Shown one piece after another: positions 1 to 8,772 of a stretch of DNA of 64,000 nucleotides (position 1 is the stretch's first letter; each line of letters begins with the position of its first letter). The stretch is from Paenibacillus aquistagni. Lineage in GTDB: Bacteria; Bacillota; Bacilli; Paenibacillales; Paenibacillaceae. The notes beneath the pieces are model-generated. The model made no database searches. It was not told where the DNA came from and was given only the letters and a program-made list of their open reading frames with translations. The stretch covers positions 1 to 64,000 of the forward strand of contig NZ_FXAZ01000001.1 in the NCBI RefSeq assembly GCF_900177815.1, in the 5' to 3' direction. The translations under genes and the position numbers were made by a program.

Positions 1-93
1 AGACCCCTTGAAGACGACGAGGTAGATAGGTTGGGGGTGGAAGCACAGCAATGTGTGGAGCTGACCAATACTAATCGGTCGAGGGCTTATCCT
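1..93 (+). rRNA. 23S ribosomal RNA, 3' end (partial)
   Basis: The sequence matches the conserved 3' terminus of bacterial 23S rRNA, including the ACTAATCGGTCGAGGGCTTA tail after the GACGACGAGGTTGATAGG-like stretch. The 5' part lies outside the window. The exact 3' end is estimated from the usual end of the mature molecule. It is followed by a 5S gene and tRNAs, the normal order of a Bacillota rRNA operon. Confidence 0.95.
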
Positions 94-235
94 AAGAAAT
101 AAGATGACTTTACTTCCTTCACGATCAGTTTTCAGGGTGCAAGCCTTGAATAGACGATTTTGAGCTGCACGCCTTTTAAGAGGTTTGAACTTTTGCTGGG
201 GATTAAGCTCTGCAGGATGACAGCGCAAAAATCAG

Positions 236-352
236 GTTTGGTGACGATGGCGAAAGGGTTCCACGCGTACCCATCCCGAACACGACCGTTAAGCCTTTCA
301 GCGCCGATGGTACTTGGACCGCAGGGTCCTGGGAGAGTAGGACGTTGCCAAG
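236..352 (+). rRNA. 5S ribosomal RNA
   Basis: About 117 bases with the conserved 5S features: a GGTGACGATGGCGAAAGGG-like 5' arm, CCATCCCGAACACG in loop B/C and the TGGGAGAGTAGGACG-like 3' arm. It lies about 140 bases after the 23S end. Ends are accurate to a few bases. Confidence 0.93.
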
Positions 353-448
353 CCAACCTTTCTTTAATAGGAATACATCATCATATGAGTTCTTATTAAA
401 GAATAACAGAGTGTAGTCGACACTGATTGCACAACTATACACGATTAT

Positions 449-524
449 TCCCTGATAGCTCAGTTGGTAGAGCACTCGACTGTTAATCGAGTTGTCACAG
501 GTTCGAGTCCTGTTCGGGGAGCCA
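449..524 (+). tRNA. tRNA-Asn(GTT)
   Basis: A complete cloverleaf: acceptor TCCCTGA pairs with TCGGGGA, anticodon GTT at 482-484, T-arm GGTTCGAGTCC, encoded CCA end. Confidence 0.96.
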
Positions 525-527
525 TAT

Positions 528-620
528 GGAGAGATGTCCGAGTTTGGTCGAAGGAGCACGATTGGAAATCGTGTAGGCGCCACAAGCGTCTCGGGGGTTC
601 GAATCCCCCTCTCTCCGCCA
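528..620 (+). tRNA. tRNA-Ser(GGA)
   Basis: A class II tRNA of 93 bases with a long variable arm. The acceptor GGAGAGA pairs with TCTCTCC, the anticodon is GGA and the CCA end is encoded. Confidence 0.95.
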
Positions 621-633
621 GTTACTTTCATGC

Positions 634-708
634 GGCCCGTTGGTCAAGGGGTTAAGACACCTCCCTTTCACGGAGGTAACAGGGGTTCGAATCCCCTACG
701 GGTCACCA
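634..708 (+). tRNA. tRNA-Glu(TTC), copy 1
   Basis: The acceptor GGCCCGT pairs with ACGGGTC and the anticodon is TTC within CCCTTTCACGG. CCA is encoded. An identical 75-base copy lies at 1101-1175. Confidence 0.95.
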
Positions 709-711
709 TAT

Positions 712-787
712 GGACACTTAGCTCAGCTGGGAGAGCACCATCTTGACAGGGTGGGGGTCAGCGGTTCGAACCCGTTAGTGTCCACCA
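712..787 (+). tRNA. tRNA-Val(GAC)
   Basis: The acceptor GGACACT pairs with AGTGTCC. The anticodon stem CCATC/GGTGG encloses loop TTGACAG, giving anticodon GAC. CCA is encoded. Confidence 0.93.
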
Positions 788-838
788 TAGAAGCTTATAT
801 CTTCAAAAAGATACATAGCGAGTAGAAATTAATATCTT

Positions 839-914
839 GGACGCTTAGCTCAGCTGGGAGAGCATCTGCCTTACAAGCAGAGGGTCGGCGGTTCGATCCC
901 GTCAGCGTCCACCA
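839..914 (+). tRNA. tRNA-Val(TAC)
   Basis: The acceptor GGACGCT pairs with AGCGTCC. The anticodon stem TCTGC/GCAGA encloses loop CTTACAA, giving anticodon TAC. CCA is encoded. Confidence 0.94.
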
Positions 915-920
915 TAATAT

Positions 921-997
<77 letters not shown>

Positions 998-1007
998 ATC
1001 CACACAT

Positions 1008-1084
1008 GGAGCTGTGGTGTAGAGGCCTAACATGCCTGCCTGTCACGCAGGAGACCGCGGGTTCGAATCCCGTCAGCTCCGCCA
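1008..1084 (+). tRNA. tRNA-Asp(GTC)
   Basis: The acceptor GGAGCTG pairs with CAGCTCC. Anticodon GTC lies within CCTGTCACG. CCA is encoded. Confidence 0.95.
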
Positions 1085-1100
1085 TTTTCATCTTAAGTGA

Positions 1101-1175
1101 GGCCCGTTGGTCAAGGGGTTAAGACACCTCCCTTTCACGGAGGTAACAGGGGTTCGAATCCCCTACGGGTCACCA
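1101..1175 (+). tRNA. tRNA-Glu(TTC), copy 2
   Basis: Identical over all 75 bases to the tRNA-Glu at 634-708, so the cluster contains a duplicated gene. Anticodon TTC, CCA encoded. Confidence 0.95.
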
Positions 1176-1179
1176 CTAA

Positions 1180-1255
1180 GAGCCATTAGCTCAGTTGGTA
1201 GAGCACCTGACTTTTAATCAGGGTGTCGAAGGTTCGAGTCCTTCATGGCTCACCA
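1180..1255 (+). tRNA. tRNA-Lys(TTT)
   Basis: The acceptor GAGCCAT pairs with ATGGCTC. The anticodon is TTT within GACTTTTAATC. CCA is encoded. This is the last tRNA of the cluster and is followed by a terminator. Confidence 0.95.
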
Positions 1256-1286
1256 GTTTCATACATGATGCCACAGCGTGGCTTTG

Positions 1287-1312
1287 CCTCTGATATTATC
1301 AGAGGTTTTTTT
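1287..1312 (+). terminator. Rho-independent terminator of the rRNA-tRNA operon
   Basis: An eight-base stem CCTCTGAT / ATCAGAGG with a very short loop is followed by seven T. It lies 31 bases after tRNA-Lys and ends the cluster. Confidence 0.9.
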
Positions 1313-1435
1313 GTATATCTCGTAAAAATAGCATTGCACAATCCAGCTAGTATCGATAGGATAGGTCAAGTAGATTAAGGTGAATACATCGTCTTTTTTC
1401 ATAAACGAGAGTCTATCAGTCAGGAGAATGCCATT

Positions 1436-2770
1436 ATGCTAAAAAATATGACAGAGGGAAATCCTGCGAAGTTAATCTTCATGTTCACAATCCCTTTGTT
1501 AATCGGGAACTTGTTTCAACAGCTCTACAGTATGGCTGATACGTTAATTGTAGGTCGAACAATTGGGGTTGGAGCACTGGCTGCTGTTGGTGCCACGGGG
1601 AGCATTACTTTTCTTATTATCGGCTTTGCGCAAGGCTTAACCGTCGGTTTCTCTATTGTAACCGCTCAGCGCTTTGGCGCAGGTGATGAGCGTGGAGTCA
1701 GGCAAAGTGTAGCGGTTAGCGCACTCCTCAGTCTCATTATTACCATTATCCTTACGACACTAAGCGTTCTTTATGCGAGGTCCATCCTTGAATGGATGCA
1801 GACTCCGCCTGAGATAATAGATCAAGCCTATCAATATATCAACATCATCTATTGGGGAATTGCCGCTTCGGTATTGTTTAACCTGCTGTCCAACATTATA
1901 CGGGCTTTAGGAGACAGTCGGACGCCTTTACTATTTCTTATTATCGCATGCGTGCTGAATATAATCTTGGATTTATTGTTTATTTTAGGCTTCTCCATGG
2001 GTGTAGAAGGTGCAGCTTGGGCAACCGTCATCTCACAGCTTGTATCAGGAATTCTCTGCTTGTGTTATATGATTAAGAAGCTTCCCATTGTTCGCTTGAC
2101 CCGTGCTGAATGGAAAGCTGATAAGCAAGCATGGATAGAGCATATGCGATTGGGGCTGCCGATGGGCTTCCAATCTTCGATTATTGCGATCGGCGCGATT
2201 ATCCTTCAAGCAGCCTTGAACAGCCTTGGGGCAATGTCGGTAGCCGCTTATACTGCTTCACAGAAAATTGATATGGTCGCGACAATGCCAATGGCATCCT
2301 TCGGCATGACGATGGCTACATATGCCGCTCAAAACTACGGAGCAAGGAAGTTCGAGCGAATACGCCAAGGGGTCAAGCAATGCTGTATCATGTCGGTTAG
2401 TTTTAGTGTTGTTGTAGGCTTGATTATTATTTTAGCTGGACATAAGCTCGTGGAGATCTTTGTTGGACCCGGGCATCCTGAGGTCATTGAGCTAGCCCAA
2501 ACCTATCTCGTCATTAACAGCGTCATGTATTTTGTTTTAGCGTTTTTATTTATATTTCGTTTTACTCTGCAGGGATTGGGCCAGAGCTTTGTTCCGACCT
2601 TTGCGGGTGTTATGGAACTTGTCATGCGTATTTTTGCGGCGATCATATTGGCTGACTATCTTGGGTTTGCGGGAGTATGTCTTGCGAATCCATTGGCTTG
2701 GCTCGGGGCGTGCATTCCGCTGACCATTGCTTATGTTATGTCTGTTAAAAAGCTGGTCTATCGCATATAG
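1436..2770 (+). CDS. MATE family efflux transporter
   Basis: An integral membrane protein of 444 residues with about twelve hydrophobic segments in two repeated halves, the MatE arrangement. The N-terminal motif NPAKLIFMFTIPLLIGNLF with QQLYSMADT just after it is typical of the DinF/NorM-like MATE branch in Bacillota. The family exports cationic drugs or metabolites using a sodium or proton gradient; the substrate here cannot be read from sequence. The ATG at 1436 has CAGGAG nine bases upstream. The gene stands alone, with terminators on both sides (1287-1312 and 2823-2865). Confidence 0.9.
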   Translation: MLKNMTEGNPAKLIFMFTIPLLIGNLFQQLYSMADTLIVGRTIGVGALAAVGATGSITFLIIGFAQGLTVGFSIVTAQRFGAGDERGVRQSVAVSALLSLIITIILTTLSVLYARSILEWMQTPPEIIDQAYQYINIIYWGIAASVLFNLLSNIIRALGDSRTPLLFLIIACVLNIILDLLFILGFSMGVEGAAWATVISQLVSGILCLCYMIKKLPIVRLTRAEWKADKQAWIEHMRLGLPMGFQSSIIAIGAIILQAALNSLGAMSVAAYTASQKIDMVATMPMASFGMTMATYAAQNYGARKFERIRQGVKQCCIMSVSFSVVVGLIIILAGHKLVEIFVGPGHPEVIELAQTYLVINSVMYFVLAFLFIFRFTLQGLGQSFVPTFAGVMELVMRIFAAIILADYLGFAGVCLANPLAWLGACIPLTIAYVMSVKKLVYRI

Positions 2771-3087
2771 CTGATGCATAGCTAGACGAGCTGAACTTAT
2801 ATTCCTTAATCCTCAACGTTTAAAAGGTTGGAGCTCCTGCTAAAGCAGGTGCCCAACCTTTTTTATTAGGAAAATGAACATTCCGCTCCATATATTCAAA
2901 GTGTTGTGACAAGAAACTATTTCACTTGCAGTTCGCGTACCGCAAATGTTCAGTAGACATTCTATGCTGTTAGCCAACATCAATGTGCTTCATTCTGTTG
3001 GTTTGTTGAACGGTATCATCCCTCCTGATCGGACGTGTTACGTTCATTCAGCCTTAGCCATAATGGCCAAGTTGATATGGCTCGTCG
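2771..3087. other. Gene-free gap after the MATE gene
   Basis: It contains the terminator at 2823-2865. The rest shows no convincing gene. A 15-codon minus-strand frame beginning inside the end of ytxJ (MTTSHINLAIMAKAE) is probably chance. Confidence 0.5.
2823..2865 (+). terminator. Terminator after the MATE gene
   Basis: Outer stem AAAAGGTTGG / CCAACCTTTT with an inner stem CTCCTGC / GCAGG, followed by a T run. It may also act on the minus strand for ytxJ because the outer arm begins with A bases. Confidence 0.88.
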
Positions 3088-3474
3088 TCATGGCGTTCCC
3101 CCTTCTTGATGCTTGGATTGAAGATGCTTCAGCACAACCTGATACAAATTGGCAGAATTAATGTGCTGGTGGGAAGCGTGCCAGATCACTTGACCATGAT
3201 CGATGAACAGAATTTGCGGTGAAACGTGAGGAATGCCAAACTGAGCTGTAATTTGATTAGATAGCTGCTTCTCCTCAAGCACACGAACAACATAGATATG
3301 GATCTGACTGGCGATTGGCGCATACCGATTGATAAATAGATTAAGCGCCGAATGAGCCACACGGCTGGAGCCGCATTGGCTGCTATGCTTATACAACAGC
3401 ACCGGTATCGTGCTGGACTCTTGAATGACAGACTGCAATTGCTCTAAGGTCTGTATAATCATTAATCCCGACAT
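3088..3474 (-). CDS. ytxJ: Bacillithiol-system redox protein YtxJ
   Basis: 128 residues, the usual YtxJ length, with a thioredoxin-like fold. The monothiol motif HSSQCGSS places the reactive cysteine at residue 34. Downstream, IPHVSPQILFI resembles the cis-proline segment of thioredoxin folds. YtxJ proteins are thought to work with bacillithiol, probably removing it from modified protein cysteines; this is known from the family and not shown here. The ATG at 3474 has GGAGG seven bases upstream. The gene stands alone on the minus strand. Confidence 0.85.
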   Translation of the reverse strand: MSGLMIIQTLEQLQSVIQESSTIPVLLYKHSSQCGSSRVAHSALNLFINRYAPIASQIHIYVVRVLEEKQLSNQITAQFGIPHVSPQILFIDHGQVIWHASHQHINSANLYQVVLKHLQSKHQEGGTP

Positions 3475-3613
3475 AGGCGACCCTCCTGTTCTGACTAAAA
3501 AGAGGCTGATAGGGAAAAAGCAGCTATGTATAAGCAGCAGTGCTGCGTTCTAGTGTCCTCATCTCCTTCATAAACTATTGCAGCATCAAGTTCAAAGAGA
3601 GGAGTTTATCGAC

Positions 3614-3964
3614 ATGTGGACATTGGATGGGATAACGTTTCTGCTGCTCTTTCTGGCAGCTTATCGATTGACACGCTTGATCGTATTTGACGACATTACC
3701 TCTTTTATTCGCAAGCCCTTCATTGAAGAGAAGTTCGAGCTTAATGACAAGGGCATGCTAGTTGCAGTCATAGAACAGAAGGGAGGAGCCTTTCATCGCT
3801 TCATGGGCAAGTTGTTGAGCTGCTATTGGTGCACCGGAGTATGGGCATCAGCAGCCGTTGTGCTGCTCTATCTGGTTGTGCCTGATGTTGTAAGCACACC
3901 TCTGATCTGGATATTGGCGATAGCAGGCGCAGCAGGCATTCTAGAGTCTTTCGTGAAGGGGTAA
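3614..3964 (+). CDS. DUF1360 membrane protein (YjcA-like)
   Basis: 116 residues with three hydrophobic segments and the DUF1360 signature: AAYRLTRLIVFDD near the N terminus and LLSCYWCTGVW in the middle. Bacillus YjcA belongs to this family and is expressed in sporulation, but its function is unknown. I chose the ATG at 3614, which has AGAGAGGAG ten bases before it; an upstream TTG at 3578 has no ribosome binding site. The stop codon lies inside the terminator hairpin. Confidence 0.85.
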   Translation: MWTLDGITFLLLFLAAYRLTRLIVFDDITSFIRKPFIEEKFELNDKGMLVAVIEQKGGAFHRFMGKLLSCYWCTGVWASAAVVLLYLVVPDVVSTPLIWILAIAGAAGILESFVKG

Positions 3965-3987
3965 GAGCTTGAACTTACCCCTTGTCT
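3956..3987 (+). terminator. Terminator overlapping the DUF1360 stop codon
   Basis: Perfect ten-base stem AAGGGGTAAG / CTTACCCCTT with an eight-base loop. The TAA stop codon at 3962-3964 lies in the 5' arm. The T run is short (TTGTCTT). Confidence 0.75.
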
Positions 3988-4087
3988 TGATGGGATAAAC
4001 ATGGAGTTAAGAAGGAGTCAGGACAATCGTCGGTCTCTTAGAACGCTTCTCTAGCATATGATACATCATGGATGGTGGTGAATCGCT

Positions 4088-5071
4088 TTAGACAAGAGCA
4101 AGAGTGGACATCAGCCTATCAACCCGGTGCAAAAAGGTATGCTCTCTCTGCGTTCTAGCTATTGCACGAGCAGCTATCGCTTCTCTTTCTTCTTGCTGAT
4201 TTAGATAGTGCATGATAAGCTCGGCACCTTCTTTTGGGGACTGGAAGCCAACGATTTCCTTGTCAGGCTCATAATATGTGCTGAGATCGGCTCGATAATC
4301 GATAAGCTGGAAAGCCTGGCAGGCTGAGATATCAAAGGTTCGATTATTGATGGAATGGGCGGGTGCGCCAGTACGATTCTTATCCAAGTAGCGATCGTCT
4401 TCACTGCGGTGAAGATTAAGTACAATTTTCGCTCCATTGAAGTAGCGAGGAGTTTCGGTAAAATTAATCCATTTGCTCCTTAATTGAGGTCGTACGCCTC
4501 GAGACCAATCCACGTGCTCCCAAAAATGGCCAATGAGATGAACGCGAGTCGATGGCGGGAGATAATGAAGCATCTCTTGCATCGTATCCAGTCTGTTTTT
4601 GTAGCCGGTGCCAATGAAGCATACGTCGGTACTGTAACTTGGATGTACTGGATAAGGCTTGAAAATATCCAGATCGGTTCCTAAAGGAAGATGAAAGACT
4701 TCTTTGCAGCCGTGAGCTTTATAGTACGGTATGCAGCCTGAATCAATCGTGAATATCGTGTCATAGGCAGCAGCGACTTCAAGGGCGTTGTCAATCGCAT
4801 ACGGATCATCAACAAACCATACTGCCGTATGGAAGCCCAGACTGCGAATTTGATGAACAATGGTTATCGGAAGATGTGATTTGGGACCGCATAAGGTGAT
4901 AACAAGGTCAGGTGCATGCTCTCTGATTGCAGGAATAAGCTCTGTCAAAGGCCGACGATTCGTCAGAAAGAATGTTGTGTCATAACCGGCTGCGATCAAG
5001 GCCTTGATTAACGCATTATCCAGAATATCAATAGGCCTGCGATAACCTGAGGTGATATAAAAAAGTTTCAT
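4088..5071 (-). CDS. CgeB-like glycosyltransferase, spore surface
   Basis: 327 residues. The N-terminal half matches the DUF3880 domain of CgeB-type proteins (KLFYITSGYRRP, and LGFHTAVWFVDDPYAID around residue 100). The C-terminal half resembles a GT-B domain (DVCFIGTGYKNRLD, NRTFDISACQAFQLIDYRAD). In Bacillus, CgeB is made late in the mother cell and affects spore surface glycans. I chose the ATG at 5071 because a perfect GGAGG lies seven bases upstream; an ATG at 5092 would place that site inside the gene. The SPOCS-type gene at 5165-5824 lies just upstream on the same strand. Confidence 0.82.
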   Translation of the reverse strand: MKLFYITSGYRRPIDILDNALIKALIAAGYDTTFFLTNRRPLTELIPAIREHAPDLVITLCGPKSHLPITIVHQIRSLGFHTAVWFVDDPYAIDNALEVAAAYDTIFTIDSGCIPYYKAHGCKEVFHLPLGTDLDIFKPYPVHPSYSTDVCFIGTGYKNRLDTMQEMLHYLPPSTRVHLIGHFWEHVDWSRGVRPQLRSKWINFTETPRYFNGAKIVLNLHRSEDDRYLDKNRTGAPAHSINNRTFDISACQAFQLIDYRADLSTYYEPDKEIVGFQSPKEGAELIMHYLNQQEEREAIAARAIARTQREHTFLHRVDRLMSTLALV

Positions 5072-5164
5072 GGCGGAACCTCCGCATGACAAAGGTCTAA
5101 GAAGAAAAAAGGGATGGTTGGTTTACCACCCCATAACGGTCTGTACAATTGGTTAAAGATAAGC

Positions 5165-5824
5165 TTAGGTCGGGAATGGATAAGGAACGCCAGGGAAGAT
5201 GTCTGGGCATTGCGGCGGGAATGTAACCACACAAGGATTCTCTGGGATTGGAATCTCTTGACGAGGCTGGCAGAGCTCCGCTTCGATGATAAGCTTAACG
5301 ATTGCCGTGACCTGAATGCTCTGGCAGATTACGATGTCCACGTTGACGAAGGTGTCATCCACAACATCCAACACTTCGATCCGAGTAGCAGTCGGAACAA
5401 TGTGGACATTGACATCTGTTCCAGGAGGCGCACAGAGAAGAACTTTTTCAAAGCGAACAAAGCTCTTCGTGTAACGGCAGTGAACGACGTTAGGTACAAC
5501 CGAAGTATCAATGATGGTCACTTCATACGTACCAGACTTGCGGATAATAACACGCTGCAGTGTGACAGGCGTTGTGCCCACGGTTACGACAATATTTTCT
5601 CTGATAGAGCCCGGCTTCTCAACGGATTCTACATCAAGCACTGCAACTTCCACTCTATAAGAGCTTGGTAATGGCAAGCACAGTGCAGGGTCGATCGTAG
5701 ATTCGTCGACAATTTGGGTCACTTTCAACACCCAGTCGAATATTTTAGGAACCTCAATACACTCCAAAGAGGGTAGAGGCAAATATTCCGGGACCTGTTG
5801 ACCTTGGACTAATTTGCTCTCCAT
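5165..5824 (-). CDS. SPOCS/DUF3794-type spore surface protein
   Basis: 219 residues, no signal peptide, rich in Val, Ile and Pro, and almost entirely beta-strand in character. The motifs CIEVPKIFDWV near residue 22, TPVTLQRVIIRKSGTYEVT near residue 85, VLLCAPPGTDVNV near 130 and CQSIQVTA near 165 resemble DUF3794/SPOCS-containing spore proteins of Bacilli, which self-assemble in coat or exosporium layers. Assignment is by recognition of these motifs. The ATG at 5824 is 13 bases from GGAGG, rather far, but no better start fits. A sigma-K-like promoter lies at 5865-5892 on this strand. Confidence 0.65.
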   Translation of the reverse strand: MESKLVQGQQVPEYLPLPSLECIEVPKIFDWVLKVTQIVDESTIDPALCLPLPSSYRVEVAVLDVESVEKPGSIRENIVVTVGTTPVTLQRVIIRKSGTYEVTIIDTSVVPNVVHCRYTKSFVRFEKVLLCAPPGTDVNVHIVPTATRIEVLDVVDDTFVNVDIVICQSIQVTAIVKLIIEAELCQPRQEIPIPENPCVVTFPPQCPDIFPGVPYPFPT

Positions 5825-5864
5825 TAAGGTTTCAAGCCTCCTTTGTAGAATTCAAATTCAATAA

Positions 5865-5892
5865 CATTCTATGGAGCGCCCGAGAAAAGGTG
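5865..5892 (-). promoter_or_regulatory. Sigma-K-like promoter for the SPOCS-type gene
   Basis: Read on the minus strand, an AC (-35) is followed after 16 bases by CATAGAATG, matching eight of nine positions of the sigma-K -10 consensus CATAnnnTA. It ends about 40 bases before the ATG at 5824. The consensus is known from Bacillus subtilis; use here is inference. Confidence 0.5.
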
Positions 5893-5929
5893 ACGACACC
5901 CCATCATTTTATTTTTCTGGAGGATTGTT

Positions 5930-7216
5930 ATGGAGCATTCAGCCTTTCACCGCATCTCGTCAGAGCTTCACTGGTTAAGCAAAACAACGACACGCAAGCT
6001 GACCCATGTTGTGCATTGCAAAAACCTTCCTCCCTCCATTACATCGTGGTCACTTAAAGGCTCAATCTGCGATTATTGCGCGCTGTACCTCCCTGAGGGG
6101 TTATTCATCCTTGTACGCACTGTGGATGAACTGCTGCTCCTGCGTGAAGCCAATCAAGCTTGGCTGGAGCTGCGGCTCGCAACCTCAAGGAACGTAACTG
6201 CCCCATATATATGTAAGGAAGGGGAGTCCATATACATAAGTTATGTGATGGTGGAAGAAGGGAAGCTTCGCTTTGTCGTCAGATCGTTAGCTAGCGGCGT
6301 ATGGAATTCACAAGAAGCAGGTCGCAAGCTGCATTCGCCACAGGGGCAATGGAAGGTTAAACAGTCTGCTTTCAGTCTTGGCGATGCCCACATGCTGTAC
6401 GGATTGCTTCAGCTTCATATCGAGGAAGAGCAGCTGGATATTCTGGTATGCGTGCGCATCAATCTTCTTGATGTACAATCAGCCCATTGGCAGGAACTGG
6501 GTCGGCATTATGGAGGGACTGGAGACTGGCAGCTGTCGTTAGCTAGAGATGAAGGGAACCTGCACCATGCTTCATGGGGGATTCCAATCGATGACTCTCA
6601 TGGCTGTCACTACTACTATTGTACGCTTCATGCAATGAGGCCGCGGCCTGTCCTTGTATGGAAGGAGGAAGGAACACAATCGAGTGTTCCGCATTTCATT
6701 TTTGGCAATGGGCTGATGCTGTTGTTATTTATGAGAGAAGACGGTCATATGGTATATGGAATCTCTCTTGATCAAGGCAGGCATTGGCAAAGAGCCAATT
6801 GGATCTCATTTGGAGATAAGTCCTCGTTTTTATTTACACAAATCACTGGTGTAAGAGATGAGCAGTACTACCCGATGACGGCGCTTGGCGTAGGCGATCC
6901 GGAATATCGCATCTTCAATTGGTTTGACTTGTGCTGCCCATGGCTTTTTTGGCAAAATGAGAATCCTTATGTACTTCATCATGCATTGGAAGCGCAGCTG
7001 TCTTATCTTCACTCCTTAATAAAAGAAAAAGCAGCGGATTGGGTGTACGAAGTGACGCATCTTGCAGAACAGAAGGCGGCAATCGACCAGCAATTGCAAC
7101 GAATCATGGTACAGTGGGAGACGTTGGAGCATAAGGAGAAGGAGCTTGAGTCAAGATTACGTCTTCTTGCTACTGCAGATGACATGGAACATTTGCCGCT
7201 TCGTCACATACGATAA
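5930..7216 (+). CDS. Unknown Asp-box protein with C-terminal coiled coil
   Basis: 428 residues, no signal peptide. I do not recognise the family. The first ~345 residues are beta-rich with many Trp and repeated short strands; SLDQGRHW at residue 279 fits the Asp-box (S-x-D-x-G-x-x-W) of sialidase-type beta-propellers. Residues ~355-420 form a Lys/Glu/Gln-rich heptad region, probably a coiled coil. The gene at 13294-14709 has the same layout. TGGAGGATTGTT precedes the ATG. It is followed by the pseudo-amidase and JAMM genes on the same strand. An architectural or sugar-binding role in the spore surface is a guess from context. Confidence 0.7.
   Translation: MEHSAFHRISSELHWLSKTTTRKLTHVVHCKNLPPSITSWSLKGSICDYCALYLPEGLFILVRTVDELLLLREANQAWLELRLATSRNVTAPYICKEGESIYISYVMVEEGKLRFVVRSLASGVWNSQEAGRKLHSPQGQWKVKQSAFSLGDAHMLYGLLQLHIEEEQLDILVCVRINLLDVQSAHWQELGRHYGGTGDWQLSLARDEGNLHHASWGIPIDDSHGCHYYYCTLHAMRPRPVLVWKEEGTQSSVPHFIFGNGLMLLLFMREDGHMVYGISLDQGRHWQRANWISFGDKSSFLFTQITGVRDEQYYPMTALGVGDPEYRIFNWFDLCCPWLFWQNENPYVLHHALEAQLSYLHSLIKEKAADWVYEVTHLAEQKAAIDQQLQRIMVQWETLEHKEKELESRLRLLATADDMEHLPLRHIR
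7189..7215 (+). promoter_or_regulatory. Sigma-K-like promoter for the pseudo-amidase gene
   Basis: AC at 7189-7190, a 16-base spacer, then CATACGATA at 7207-7215, an exact CATAnnnTA match. It overlaps the end of the upstream gene, with the ribosome binding site GGAGG about 20 bases further on at 7235. It would allow expression of 7248-9174 by itself in the mother cell. Confidence 0.55.
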
Positions 7217-7247
7217 CCATAGGTCGACATTAGCGGAGGGAATGAAG

Positions 7248-8762
7248 ATGTATATTGTAGTGAACGGGAGCATGTTTCGTGAATTGCGAGATTCACTGCT
7301 GCCCGATATTGTGCAGATGCTTGGTGAAGCATCATTTCCATTTAAGCTGGACCAAGCCCAGAATACACTTAGGATTACGCACCCGATTATGGGGAATCAG
7401 ATCATTATAGTGTGTGAGAATCCAGCTCTTCAACAAGCTTTAGTGCTGAAGGCAGGCGATATGCTGGAGGAGTGCGGGTTTTATGTCACGATTCTTGAAC
7501 GAATAGAGGATCAAGCAGCCGTCATTCAAGCTATGGATAAAGAAAAGCCGATCCTTTGGCTGAAGCTGCAGCAAGGAAGCAGTCAGGAGTGGAGTGCCCA
7601 ATTTTCTTTTCAACAAATGAAATGGAGCAAATCACTAGCACATCGCATCATTAATCAACTGTCCCGCTGTTCAGATCTGGAGATTCAAGGCGTTCAATTT
7701 AACTGGAAAAATATGATAGGATCCATTGTTGCAAAGTCCGATCCCCCTTTTCCAGCCGTCACTTTGAATTGCGGAAGCGTAGAGGGATTATCGAGCTTCC
7801 AGCAGGGATTGCTCGCACAAGGCTTAGTAAAGGCGATTACATCCGTATACACGGATAGGCCTATATTGGAAGTGCTGCGCGCATTGCGATCCTTGGCTTA
7901 TGAGCCAGGTGTCCATCCCCAGGTTCAACAGGAGGGGGTTACCGTAAGCAAGCCTTCCACAGAGCACAAACCGGATCATCGTGAACAGCAGCATCATTCA
8001 ACAGCGCAGGATCAGGCTGGCGCATATGCTGCAAAGGCAGATCATCAAGCAGCACCAACCCATTCGTCAGCTGCTCATACAGTTAGCGAAGCAAGAGGGA
8101 CGGCGGGTACCGATCAGCTGATGGTCGAATCCCATCAAGCAGCTTCGCCTGAAGGATCAGAAGCAGCAGTAGCGGAACAGCCAACGGATACAAGGCGTAC
8201 TAAGGTGAAGAAGCTGGCTCGCCTCCATCGTTCCTATGATCAAGTGCGCAGCCATCACGAAGAGTACGAGAAGGAAGCATGTGCCAAGGGTGAAGGCTTA
8301 GATAACAAACCCGTTGCAGCACAAGCAGAAGCGAAGCTTATTGAATCCGCTTTGCGAGAAGAGGAAGCACCAAAGGCAGTGCTAGAGCAAGACCTAGCAT
8401 CTAGCACTTTAAATGAAACGAATGAAAGCAATAACGATGTGAGGCGTCACAATCAAGTCTTACAAACCGAACAGGCAGCCTTAGATCAGACTGATTCTCC
8501 AGAAGCAGACTCAACGAAGGATGAAGAGCAGAAGATGAAGAAGCCGCCTTCCTATTCTACATTTCTATTATTGAAGGTTACTCATCAAGGAAAGGAAGCG
8601 CCAGATCGTGCTTTAGGTAATGCTTCAGGTAATGACAGACAGCGCGGTCAATCCTTTATGACCTATATGAATCAATTATCGACAGCCAAAGAGCCTGAGC
8701 GCAAGCAGCAGGAGATACCGACATTTAATATGTTGACCAACAAGAAATCCAATAAATCTTAG
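7248..8762 (+). CDS. Amidase_3-like protein lacking zinc ligands, long low-complexity tail
   Basis: 504 residues. The first ~210 follow the order of blocks in N-acetylmuramoyl-L-alanine amidases (Amidase_3): ALVLKAGDMLEECGFYVTIL (helix and strand), KPILWLKLQQG, SKSLAHRIINQL, and FPAVTLNCGSVEG near residue 180. The catalytic DPGHGG, SIHAN and VELGF residues are missing: His is replaced in the second block and Glu by Asn in the last. I infer a non-catalytic relative. Residues ~230-504 are low complexity (Ala, Gln, Glu, His). ATG 7248 is eight bases from GGAGG; ATG 7242 is too close. The JAMM gene follows 10 bases later. Confidence 0.6.
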   Translation: MYIVVNGSMFRELRDSLLPDIVQMLGEASFPFKLDQAQNTLRITHPIMGNQIIIVCENPALQQALVLKAGDMLEECGFYVTILERIEDQAAVIQAMDKEKPILWLKLQQGSSQEWSAQFSFQQMKWSKSLAHRIINQLSRCSDLEIQGVQFNWKNMIGSIVAKSDPPFPAVTLNCGSVEGLSSFQQGLLAQGLVKAITSVYTDRPILEVLRALRSLAYEPGVHPQVQQEGVTVSKPSTEHKPDHREQQHHSTAQDQAGAYAAKADHQAAPTHSSAAHTVSEARGTAGTDQLMVESHQAASPEGSEAAVAEQPTDTRRTKVKKLARLHRSYDQVRSHHEEYEKEACAKGEGLDNKPVAAQAEAKLIESALREEEAPKAVLEQDLASSTLNETNESNNDVRRHNQVLQTEQAALDQTDSPEADSTKDEEQKMKKPPSYSTFLLLKVTHQGKEAPDRALGNASGNDRQRGQSFMTYMNQLSTAKEPERKQQEIPTFNMLTNKKSNKS

Positions 8763-8772
8763 GAGCGTAGAT

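Noticed and set aside
203-631. 142-residue minus-strand reading frame over the 5S rRNA and tRNA genes
   Set aside because: It is antisense to 5S, tRNA-Asn and tRNA-Ser. Such GERGIRTPETL-like frames are well-known false proteins from tRNA clusters.
1331-1362. Promoter candidate TTGCAC-N17-TAGGAT before the MATE gene
   Set aside because: Only three of six -35 positions match the consensus; too weak to list.
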